Below, one piece after another: positions 56,845 to 64,000 of a stretch of 64,000 nt of DNA (positions are counted from its first letter, which is position 1; each line of letters opens with the position of its first letter). The stretch is from NCBI RefSeq assembly GCF_030818905.1, contig NZ_JAUTAZ010000001.1:806001-870000 (forward strand), given 5' to 3'. The position numbers were made by a program, and so were the translations under genes. Origin of the DNA: Microbacterium sp. SORGH_AS_0888 (GTDB lineage: Bacteria > Actinomycetota > Actinomycetes > Actinomycetales > Microbacteriaceae). The notes below the pieces were generated by a model that was given only the letters and a program-made list of their open reading frames with translations, was not told the origin of the DNA and did not search any database.

Positions 56845-57177
56845 CCCGCGGCCTCCCCGAGCGCGCCGCATCCGCCGCCCGCTCGATCCGGAGCCCCCAT
56901 GTCCGCACACCGGACGCGTCGTCTGCTGTCCCTCTTCGCTCTCCTGCTGCGCCGTCGCGTGAACCGCTGACGCTGGCATCTCTGGCGGCTGCACGCCCTC
57001 GCCTGGGTCGCCGCCGGATCCCTCGTCGGGTTCGAGACCCTCGAGGTCGTTCTCGCCGGCGCAGCTCTCGCGCCCGAGCTCATCCCGGTCCTGCTGCTCG
57101 GTCTCGCCCTCACGTGGTGGGCGCGACGGGGGATCGCCGCCGCGGCGGGGCGCGTCTCCAGGCTCTACGCTGGCTCC
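56845..57177 (+). other. Non-coding or decayed region before the M3 peptidase gene
   Basis: 333 bp. The frame shared with the flanking genes has a short MSAHRTRRLLSLFALLLRRR peptide from ATG 56899, stopped by TGA at 56968-56970. The frame then stays open with membrane-like sequence (LHALAWVAAGSLVGFE, then LIPVLLLGLALTWWARRG) right up to the peptidase start. No start codon supports it as an intact gene; it looks like a broken small membrane gene. The peptidase -10 lies at its end. Confidence 0.4.
57166..57171 (+). promoter_or_regulatory. Candidate -10 for the M3 peptidase gene
   Basis: TACGCT, 6 nt before the GTG at 57178; leaderless arrangement. Confidence 0.5.
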
Positions 57178-59229
57178 GTGACGGATGCCGAGAACCCCCT
57201 GCTGAGCCCCAGTACGCTGCCCTACGGGGTTCCGCGCTACGACGCCATCCGGCCCGCGCACTACCTGCCCGCCTTCGAGGTCGCGTTCGCGGAGCACCGC
57301 GCCGAGATCGACACGATCGCGCGGAGCGGCGAGACGCCCACGTTCGAGAACACGATCCTCACCCTCGAGGAGGCCGGCGCGCTGCTCGACCGGGTGAGCC
57401 GGACCTTCTCGACCGTGTCCTCCGCCGATGCGACGCCGGAGATCCAGGAGATCGACGAGGCTCTCGCGCCGCGGATGTCGGCGCACGGCGACGCGATCAC
57501 CTTCGACGCCGATCTGTTCGGCCGTGTCGGCGCACTGTACGCGCAACGGGACGAGCTCGCTCTGACGCCCGAGCAGCGGTATCTCCTCGAACGCCGGTAC
57601 ACGGGCATGGCGCGTGCCGGCGCGGGCCTCGACGGCGCCGCGCAGGCACGGTTGTCCGAGCTCAACACGCAGCTGTCGACCCTCACCCAGCGGTTCGAGA
57701 AGCATCTGCTGGCCGACACGAACGGGCTGGCGCTCGTGATCGAGGACGAGCGCGAGCTGGACGGGCTCGGTGCCGGCGAGGTCTCCGCCGCTGCGCAGGC
57801 GGCGGCCGACCGGGGGCTGGACGGGGTCTGGCTCGTCACCCTGCCGCTGTTCACGGGTCATCCCTGGCTCGCCTCGCTCACCTCGCGGGCGACCCGCCAG
57901 CGCATCATGGCCGCCTCCCGCAGTCGCGGCATCCGAGGTGGCGAGCACGACAACCGTGCGACGCTGACGCAGATCGTCCGCCTCCGCGCGGAGCGGGCGG
58001 CGCTGCTCGGCTACGACAGCCACGCCGCATACGTGACGGCGGATCAGACCGCCGGCTCGCCGGCGGCCGTGACGGAGCTGCTTCGCCGGCTCGCGCCGGC
58101 GGCGGCGGCCAACGCGCAGCGGGAGAAGGCGGCGCTCCAGGCGCAGGCCGACGCCTCGGGCACGCCGTTCGCGGTCGAGAGCGCGGACTGGGCCTACCTG
58201 ACCGAGAACGTACGCCGAGCGGAACACGACATCGACACGAGTGCGCTCCGCCCGTGGTTCGAGGCCGAGCGGGTGCTCCGCGACGGGGTCTTCTTCGCGG
58301 CCGGACGGTTGTACGGCCTGACCTTCGCCGAGCGCTTCGACATCCCCGGCTATCACCCGGATGTGCGTGCCTTCGAGGTCCTGGAGCCCGACGGCTCCCC
58401 GCTCGGCCTGTTCCTGCTGGACCTGTACACGCGAGACACCAAGCGCGGCGGCGCGTGGATGAACTCGATCGCCGTGCAGTCGGAGGTGCGCGGCACGGCA
58501 CCGGTCGTCGTGAACAACCTCAACGTCGCCCGCCCTGCGGCCGGGATGCCCACGCTCCTCACCCTGGACGAGGTCACGACGCTGTTCCACGAGTTCGGGC
58601 ACGCGCTGCACGGGCTGTTCGCACACGTCACCTACCCGTCCTTCGGCGGGACGGCGGTGCGTCGCGACTTCGTCGAGTTCCCCAGCCAGGTCAACGAGAT
58701 GTGGATCCTCTGGCCCGAGGTGCTGGACAACTACGCCCGGCACGTCGAGACGGGCGAGCCCCTGCCCGCCGACGTCGTGGCGCGGCTGCGCGCGACCGAG
58801 ACGTTCAACCAGGGATTCGCGACGAGCGAGTATCTCGCCGCCTCCTGGCTCGACCTCGCGTGGCACTCGCTCGACGCGGGAGCCGCCGGAGCCGCGGATG
58901 TCGAGGCGTTCGAGGCGGCGGCGCTGCGGGAGATCGGCCTCGACGACCCGGCGATCCCGCCGCGCTACTCGTCGACGTACTTCGCTCATGTCTTCTCCGG
59001 CGGGTACAGCGCGGGCTACTACTCGTACATCTGGAGCGAGGTGCTCGACGCCGACACGGTCGAGTGGTTCCGTGAGAACGGCGGCCTCACGCGCGAGAAC
59101 GGGGAGCGGTTCCGCCGCCGACTGCTCGGCGTGGGCGGGAGCAAGGACCCGCTCGAGGCCTACCGCGACTTCCGTGGCCGCGACGCCGAGATCGCACCGC
59201 TGCTCGCGCGACGCGGGCTCGACGCGTGA
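57178..59229 (+). CDS. M3 family oligopeptidase (PrlC/Dcp type)
   Basis: 683-aa zinc metallopeptidase of family M3, cytoplasmic, degrading oligopeptides. The zinc site HEFGHALH starts at His471, with Glu472 catalytic and His475 second ligand; the third ligand Glu is expected in FVEFPSQVNEMW. N-terminal helical region TLPYGVPRYDAIRPAHYLPAFE and C-terminal FAHVFSGGYSAGYYSYIWSE are family blocks. GTG start. No signal peptide, so closer to oligopeptidase A or cytosolic dipeptidyl carboxypeptidase. Confidence 0.95.
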   Translation: MTDAENPLLSPSTLPYGVPRYDAIRPAHYLPAFEVAFAEHRAEIDTIARSGETPTFENTILTLEEAGALLDRVSRTFSTVSSADATPEIQEIDEALAPRMSAHGDAITFDADLFGRVGALYAQRDELALTPEQRYLLERRYTGMARAGAGLDGAAQARLSELNTQLSTLTQRFEKHLLADTNGLALVIEDERELDGLGAGEVSAAAQAAADRGLDGVWLVTLPLFTGHPWLASLTSRATRQRIMAASRSRGIRGGEHDNRATLTQIVRLRAERAALLGYDSHAAYVTADQTAGSPAAVTELLRRLAPAAAANAQREKAALQAQADASGTPFAVESADWAYLTENVRRAEHDIDTSALRPWFEAERVLRDGVFFAAGRLYGLTFAERFDIPGYHPDVRAFEVLEPDGSPLGLFLLDLYTRDTKRGGAWMNSIAVQSEVRGTAPVVVNNLNVARPAAGMPTLLTLDEVTTLFHEFGHALHGLFAHVTYPSFGGTAVRRDFVEFPSQVNEMWILWPEVLDNYARHVETGEPLPADVVARLRATETFNQGFATSEYLAASWLDLAWHSLDAGAAGAADVEAFEAAALREIGLDDPAIPPRYSSTYFAHVFSGGYSAGYYSYIWSEVLDADTVEWFRENGGLTRENGERFRRRLLGVGGSKDPLEAYRDFRGRDAEIAPLLARRGLDA

Positions 59230-59317
59230 AGCGTCGTCGGATCCGCGATCCGCACGACCCCGGTCGCGCGAGCGGGATCCCGCGGAGTCACGGATCGCAG
59301 GGATCGGCTGCGCCCGA

Positions 59318-59941
59318 TCAGCGCAGCATGCCCGCGGTGCGCGCCGCGGCCACGGCCGCGCTGCGCGAGGCGACGCCGAGCTTGTCGTACACGTGCGCCA
59401 GATGCGACTTCACCGTCGCCTCGCTGAGGAAGAGACGCTCGGCGATCGCCGCGTTGCCGAGGCCCTCGGCCGCGAGCACCAGCACATCGAGCTCGCGCGG
59501 GGTGAGCGCGGGGCGCGGCGAACGGATGCGGGCGAGGAGCCGCGAGGTGATCGTCGGCGCCAGAGCGCTCTCCCCCGCCGCCGCGGCCCGCACCGCGGCG
59601 ATCAGCTCGTCCGCCGCGCTGTCCTTGAGCAGATACCCTCCCGCGCCCGCCTCGACGGCGGAGAGGATGTCGGCGTCGCTGTCGTAGTTGGTGAGCACGA
59701 GAACCGCCGGCGCGCCCGGAGCAGCGCAGATCCGGCGGGTCGCGTCGGCGCCGGTCTCGGCGACACCGAACTGCAGATCCATGAGCACCACGTCGGGGCT
59801 CAGCTCCGCAGCGGCGTGGACCGCCGCATCCGGAGTGGAGACCTCTCCCACGATCTCGAGGTCGGGCTCGGTCGCGAGCACGGCACGCAGGCCGGCACGG
59901 ACGACGGGATGATCGTCGGCGAGCAGAACACGGATGCTCAC
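59318..59941 (-). CDS. LuxR/NarL-type response regulator
   Basis: 207-aa response regulator. Receiver domain with acidic pair D9/D10, phospho-acceptor Asp55 (DVVLMDLQFG) and lysine in GYLLKDSAADE; LuxR HTH with LTPRELDVLVLAAEGLGNAAIAERLFLSEATVKSHLAHV split around its turn. Its ATG overlaps the kinase stop by 4 nt. Likely controls the divergent ABC exporter genes. Confidence 0.95.
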   Translation of the reverse strand: MSIRVLLADDHPVVRAGLRAVLATEPDLEIVGEVSTPDAAVHAAAELSPDVVLMDLQFGVAETGADATRRICAAPGAPAVLVLTNYDSDADILSAVEAGAGGYLLKDSAADELIAAVRAAAAGESALAPTITSRLLARIRSPRPALTPRELDVLVLAAEGLGNAAIAERLFLSEATVKSHLAHVYDKLGVASRSAAVAAARTAGMLR

Positions 59942-61143
59942 GCCGCGTCCTCCCTCGGGAGGGTGACACGCAGCCGCGTGCCACGACCAGGCGCGGAGTC
60001 GACCGCCATCGCTCCGCCCAGCTGCTCGGCGCGTTCGCGCGCCGCACGCAGCCCGAACGCGCCATTCGTCGGGACCTCCGCAGCGGCGATGTCGAGGGCC
60101 GCGGGGTCGAACCCGATGCCGTCATCGTCGATCCTCAGCTCGACGACTCTCGGGCTGACCACCAGCTCGATGCGGACGGCGCGCGCGTGCGCATGGCCGA
60201 GCACGTTCGCCATGGCGCCCTGGGCGACGCGCAGGAGCGCCGTCTGCTGCGAGATGGGGATCCCCGGGGAGTCGGCCGCTCGCACGTCGATGACGAGACC
60301 GGGCCGGGCCCACGCCCCGGCGGCGAGACGCCGCAGCGCTGCGGCGATGCCCTGCTCCGCCAGTGGCGGCGGGGTCAGCTCGCGGATCAGCGACCGCGTC
60401 TCCGCGAGGCTCGCCACGGCTGTCTCCCGAGCCAGGCGCACCTCGGCGAGAGCCGGGGAGTCGGGATCCCGCCGCTCGACGGCTGTGAGCAGCAGGCTGA
60501 TGCTCGAGAGGCTCTGCGCGACGGTGTCATGGATGTCGCGCCCCAGGCGCTCCCGCTCGGCCAGCACTCCCGCCTCCCGTTCCACGGCGGCGAGGCGCCC
60601 CTGCGTGGCCAGGAGCTCGCGATAGAGCCGCTCGTGCTGTTCGCTGTCGCGACGCAGTGCCGCATACGCCCGCCCGATGACGAGCGCGACGACGGCGCCG
60701 ACCGCAGGCCCCAGAACGCCGCCGACGCTCTAGCTGCCGTGAGCCCCGAGCGCGACGATGCTGCCGGCGGCCGTGACACCGACCGCCAACGGCCCCCAGG
60801 GGTCGCGAAGCTGATCGAGGTAGAGGAAGAACAGCGGGAAGACGAGGTAGGCCGCGAACGGTGTGAGCCACACCAGGAGAAGCCATTCGACCGTGAGGAC
60901 GCCGAGCCAGACCACGCGCCAGCCCTGCCGACGTCGCTGCTCGGTCACGGCGTGCGAGAGGATGCTCGCCAGATATGTGATGACGGCCATGACGGCCGCC
61001 ACCGCCACGATCCACCACGTCGCCGCCGAGGGGCTCACGATCGCAGAGACGACCGTGAACAGCAGCAGCCCCGCGAACAGGGCCTGCAGCCCGACCTGCA
61101 ACCCGACGACGACCGGGCTGACGGGAGGATGGGTCGGTCGCAT
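59938..61143 (-). pseudogene. Sensor histidine kinase interrupted by an in-frame amber codon
   Basis: A single frame of 402 codons encodes an N-terminal membrane sensor (VGLQVGLQALFAGLLLFTVV and three to four further helices), a linker helix, the phosphoacceptor region RERLGRDIHDTVAQSLSSI with His205, and an HATPase domain (RVAQGAMANVLGHAHA, GAFGLRAARERAEQLGG). Codon 138 is TAG (60732-60730), in the middle of this continuous protein: GALGAHGS-type sequence before it and SVGGVLGPAVGAVVALVIG, a further membrane helix, after it in the same frame. Without suppression only the 137-aa sensor is made, unless an internal start such as ATG 60585 yields a soluble kinase. A sequencing error is equally possible. 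The regulator gene overlaps its end. Confidence 0.8.
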
Positions 61144-61308
61144 GACCACACCAGAGTAGGCGTCGCGGCGTCGCTGTGCCTCACCCGAAAGGTGGAGATC
61201 CGACTCGTCCGCGCGGACCCGACCGGATGCGACCGCCCGGCCGATGCCGGAGGACGGCCCCGCCGCGAGTCTTGAGGTGTCCTCCCCTCCATCGAAAGGT
61301 GTCGTCCC

Positions 61309-62373
61309 ATGTTCGTCGCCTGGCGCGACCTGCGGTTCGCTCGTGGCCGGTTCCTGCTCATCACCGCTGTCGTCGGTCTCATCACGGTGCTCGTCGGCTT
61401 CCTCAGCGGCCTGACCGGCGGACTCGCGTGGCAGAACGTCTCCGGCCTCCTCTCCCTCCACGCCGACCGTGTGGTCGTCGCCTCCTCCTCGCCGGGTGCG
61501 TCACCGTCGCTCGCGGACTCCGCCGTCACGGCGGAGCAGGCACGCGCCTGGGCGGATGCATCCGGGGTCCGTGCCGTCGCCCCGCTGGGCATCAGCCAGC
61601 TGCGGGCGACGACGCCGGACGCGAGCGCCGCGGTCGCGGTGTTCGGACGTGCGGCGGGCGACGCCGACGACCCCGGCTCAGACGCCGCGGCCGTGCTCTC
61701 CACGGGCGCGGCCCGGGCGCTGAACGCGGCCGCCGGCGACACCGTCACCGTCGGCGGCCAGTCGTTCCGGGTTGCTCGTGTCGGAGATGACAGCTGGTAC
61801 AGCCACACGTCGATCGTCGACGTCACGCTGACTGCGTGGCAGCGCATCGCCGCCGCGACGGGAGCCACGAGCCCCTATGCGACCGCCCTCCTCGTCTCCG
61901 GATCGGCCGACTGGAGCACGGTGGACGCCGCCAGCGCGACGACCTCCACGAGCCTCACGGGCTCGCTCACGGGCCTGCCGGCGTTCCGCTCCGAGATCGG
62001 CTCCCTCCTGCTGATCGTGGGGCTGCTCTTCGGCATCTCCGCGCTCGTGGTCGGCGCCTTCTTCACCGTCTGGACCATGCAACGTCGCGGCGACGTCGCC
62101 GTCCTCAAGGCCCTCGGGGCGACGAACGGCTCGCTCCTGCGGGACGCGCTCGGCCAGGCGCTGGTCGTGCTCGTGGTCGGGACGGCGGTGGGAATCGGAA
62201 TCACGACGACCGCCGGCGCCCTCGCGTCCCGCGCGCTGCCGTTCCTCCTCAGCCCACTGACGACACTGCTGCCCGCACTCCTCATGATCGCCGTGGGCCT
62301 GATCGGCGCCGCGTTCTCGCTTCGCGCCGTGACCTCCTCCGCCCCCCTCACCGCTCTCGGGAGCAGCCGATGA
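61309..62373 (+). CDS. ABC transporter permease (FtsX/MacB-like)
   Basis: 354-aa permease: one N-terminal helix (FLLITAVVGLITVLVGFLSG), a large extracellular domain (about 40-225), then three C-terminal helices with the FtsX motif region (MQRRGDVAVLKALGATNGSLLRDALGQA). This is the architecture of MacB/LolC-type mechanotransmission exporters. A GAAAGG ribosome binding site precedes the ATG. The stop overlaps the ATPase start by 4 nt. Divergent from the two-component pair, which probably regulates it. Confidence 0.92.
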   Translation: MFVAWRDLRFARGRFLLITAVVGLITVLVGFLSGLTGGLAWQNVSGLLSLHADRVVVASSSPGASPSLADSAVTAEQARAWADASGVRAVAPLGISQLRATTPDASAAVAVFGRAAGDADDPGSDAAAVLSTGAARALNAAAGDTVTVGGQSFRVARVGDDSWYSHTSIVDVTLTAWQRIAAATGATSPYATALLVSGSADWSTVDAASATTSTSLTGSLTGLPAFRSEIGSLLLIVGLLFGISALVVGAFFTVWTMQRRGDVAVLKALGATNGSLLRDALGQALVVLVVGTAVGIGITTTAGALASRALPFLLSPLTTLLPALLMIAVGLIGAAFSLRAVTSSAPLTALGSSR

Positions 62374-63062
62374 TCCGCCTCGAGTCCGTCACCCTCACCT
62401 TCCCCGACGGCGCGAGCCGCGTCCGCGCGGTCGACGACGTGTCACTCGCCGTCGCCGCGGGCAACGTCACGGGCCTCACGGGCCCCTCCGGCTCGGGCAA
62501 GTCGAGCGTTCTCGCGGTCGCCGCGACCCTCATCCGGCCCGACGCCGGGCGCGTGCTCATCGACGACGTGGATGTCTCCGACCTCTCCGCGGCGGAGCGC
62601 ACGACCGTGCGCCGGGAGCGGATCGGCATCGTCTTCCAGCAGGCGAACCTGCTGCCCTCGCTCACGGCGCGCGAACAGCTCCTCGTGATGGGACACCTGG
62701 GCGGGGCGAGCACGCTCCGCGGCGCCGCGGCCGAGCGACGCGCGGACGAGCTGCTCGCCTCGGTCGGAATGGCCGAGCACCGGGAGAAACGCCCGCACCA
62801 GCTCTCCGGCGGGCAGCGTCAACGCGTCAACATCGCGCGAGCGCTGATGAACGAACCGAGCGTCCTGGTCGTCGACGAGCCGACCAGCGCGCTGGATCAG
62901 GAGCGCGGCGCGCAGATCATGCGGCTGCTCGTGGATCTGACCGCCGAGCGCGCGACCGCGACCCTCCTCGTGACGCACGATCTGTCGCTCGCACCGCACC
63001 TGCACGACCTGCTGTGGCTGCGGGACGGTCGACTGCAGCCCGCGCCCGCCGTGGCCGCGTGA
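62370..63062 (+). CDS. ABC transporter ATP-binding protein (MacB/LolD-like)
   Basis: 230-aa ATPase: Walker A GPSGSGKSS, Q-loop VFQQANLLPSL, signature LSGGQRQRVNIARALM, Walker B VLVVDEPTSALD, switch His in LLVTHDLS. This is the LolD/MacB-type ATPase that pairs with FtsX-like permeases. ATG overlaps the permease stop. The exported substrate (antimicrobial peptide, lipid or lipoprotein) is unknown. Confidence 0.94.
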   Translation: MIRLESVTLTFPDGASRVRAVDDVSLAVAAGNVTGLTGPSGSGKSSVLAVAATLIRPDAGRVLIDDVDVSDLSAAERTTVRRERIGIVFQQANLLPSLTAREQLLVMGHLGGASTLRGAAAERRADELLASVGMAEHREKRPHQLSGGQRQRVNIARALMNEPSVLVVDEPTSALDQERGAQIMRLLVDLTAERATATLLVTHDLSLAPHLHDLLWLRDGRLQPAPAVAA

Positions 63063-63079
63063 CGTGAGCGCGGAGGCGC

Positions 63080-64000
63080 TCAGGCGCTCTTGCGCTTCTG
63101 AGCGAGCACGAGCGTGGGCTCCGCGCCGTCTTCGACGGCCGCGCGGGTGATGATGACCTTCGCCACGTCGCCGCTGGAGGGGATCTCGAACATGATCGGC
63201 CCCAGCACGTCTTCGAGGATGGCGCGAAGTCCGCGCGCACCGGTCTTGCGGGAGACGGCCAGGTCGGCGATGGCCGCGAGCGCCTCGTCGTCGAAGTCGA
63301 GTTCGACACCGTCGAGCTCGAACATGCGCTGATACTGCTTGACCAGGGCGTTCTTCGGCTCCGTGAGAATCTCCATGAGCGCCTCGCGGTCCAGCGGCGA
63401 GACCGACGCGACCACGGGGAGCCGGCCGATGAACTCGGGGATCAGGCCGAACTTGTGCAGGTCTTCGGGCAGGACCTCGCTGAACAGGTCGGGGCCGTCG
63501 TCCTTGCGCTGCAGCGGAGCGCCGAAGCCGACGCCGTGCTTGCCGATGCGCGAGGAGATGATCTCTTCCAGACCCGCGAACGCGCCCGCGACGATGAAGA
63601 GCACATTCGTCGTGTCGATCTGGATGAACTCCTGATGCGGGTGCTTGCGCCCGCCCTGCGGGGGCACCGAGGCGACCGTGCCCTCGAGGATCTTCAGCAG
63701 CGCCTGCTGCACGCCCTCCCCGGACACGTCGCGGGTGATCGAGGGGTTCTCGGCCTTGCGGGCGATCTTGTCGACCTCGTCGATGTAGATGATGCCGGTC
63801 TCGGCGCGCTTCGTGTCGAAGTCCGCGGCCTGCAGGAGCTTCAACAGGATGTTCTCGACGTCTTCGCCGACGTAGCCGGCCTCGGTCAGCGCGGTCGCAT
63901 CCGCGACGGCGAAGGGGACGTTGAGCCGCTTGGCGAGCGTCTGCGCCAGGTAGGTCTTACCGCATCCGGTGGGGCCGAGCATGAGGATGTTGCTCTTGGC
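63080..64000 (-). CDS. clpX: ATP-dependent Clp protease ATP-binding subunit ClpX, partial
   Basis: C-terminal 306 residues of ClpX; the zinc-binding N-domain lies beyond the right edge. Walker [13 protein letters not shown], Walker [14 protein letters not shown], sensor regions and the pore/IGF region ([14 protein letters not shown]) are present, along with [16 protein letters not shown] and the C-terminal small domain ([18 protein letters not shown]). Unfolds substrates for ClpP. Confidence 0.97.
   Translation of the reverse strand, partial: AKSNILMLGPTGCGKTYLAQTLAKRLNVPFAVADATALTEAGYVGEDVENILLKLLQAADFDTKRAETGIIYIDEVDKIARKAENPSITRDVSGEGVQQALLKILEGTVASVPPQGGRKHPHQEFIQIDTTNVLFIVAGAFAGLEEIISSRIGKHGVGFGAPLQRKDDGPDLFSEVLPEDLHKFGLIPEFIGRLPVVASVSPLDREALMEILTEPKNALVKQYQRMFELDGVELDFDDEALAAIADLAVSRKTGARGLRAILEDVLGPIMFEIPSSGDVAKVIITRAAVEDGAEPTLVLAQKRKSA

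Overview
The window is high-GC DNA packed with genes on both strands. It looks like a chromosomal segment of an actinobacterium, most likely Microbacteriaceae (Microbacterium or a close relative). The inference rests on the HrcA/CIRCE pair, a short-leader ileS T-box with a eukaryote-like IleRS, an LCP cell-wall protein, a YbaB-like/secretion-target cassette, frequent GTG starts and many start codons sitting 6-7 nt after a TANNNT hexamer. No rRNA, CRISPR, phage or IS element was seen. One tRNA gene is present, tRNA-Ala(GGC).

Layout. 1-12.6 kb: rsmE (cut by the left edge), dnaJ and hrcA behind a CIRCE operator, hemW with a DUF1990 gene, an AAA ATPase, lepA, an alpha/beta hydrolase, rpsT with a terminator, then holA, comEC and comEA. 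12.7-24.7 kb: an LCP protein, leuS, pabB divergent from a DedA gene, an APP1 phosphatase-domain protein, a SRAP (YedK) protein, a putative glycosylase-family protein, a marR gene divergent from a quinone oxidoreductase across a 41-bp palindrome, and a sortase-anchored tyrosine phosphatase ending in a strong terminator. 24.7-30 kb: ATP-dependent DNA ligase, a glutaminase with an abnormal 5' end, a TetR gene divergent from a lipoprotein of the endonuclease/exonuclease/phosphatase fold, and tRNA-Ala. 30-39.4 kb: a leftward block holding a small membrane gene-nadD-membrane protein-rsfS, proA, a histidine kinase-regulator-SHOCT cluster, and rplU-rpmA-obg-proB. 39.4-46 kb: an RNase E/G gene with an apparent frameshift, a VKOR gene, and a four-gene cassette encoding a hydrolase-tipped secretion-type protein, a YbaB-like protein, a secretion-target-like helical protein and a lipoprotein. 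46-53.6 kb: ndk, a DUF4233 gene, folC and ileS with its T-box, then an MFS transporter and a GNAT gene. 53.7-64 kb: valS, small genes, an M3 oligopeptidase, a two-component system whose kinase has an in-frame amber codon, an ABC exporter, and clpX (cut by the right edge).

Most of the content is housekeeping: translation (leuS, ileS, valS, lepA, rpsT, rplU, rpmA, rsfS, obg), protein quality control (dnaJ, hrcA, clpX, M3 peptidase), and NAD, folate and proline synthesis. The parts most worth a second look are the 42.7-45.7 kb cassette, three genes with apparent coding lesions (RNase E/G, glutaminase, histidine kinase), a 175-bp comEC/holA overlap, and several intergenic inverted repeats.
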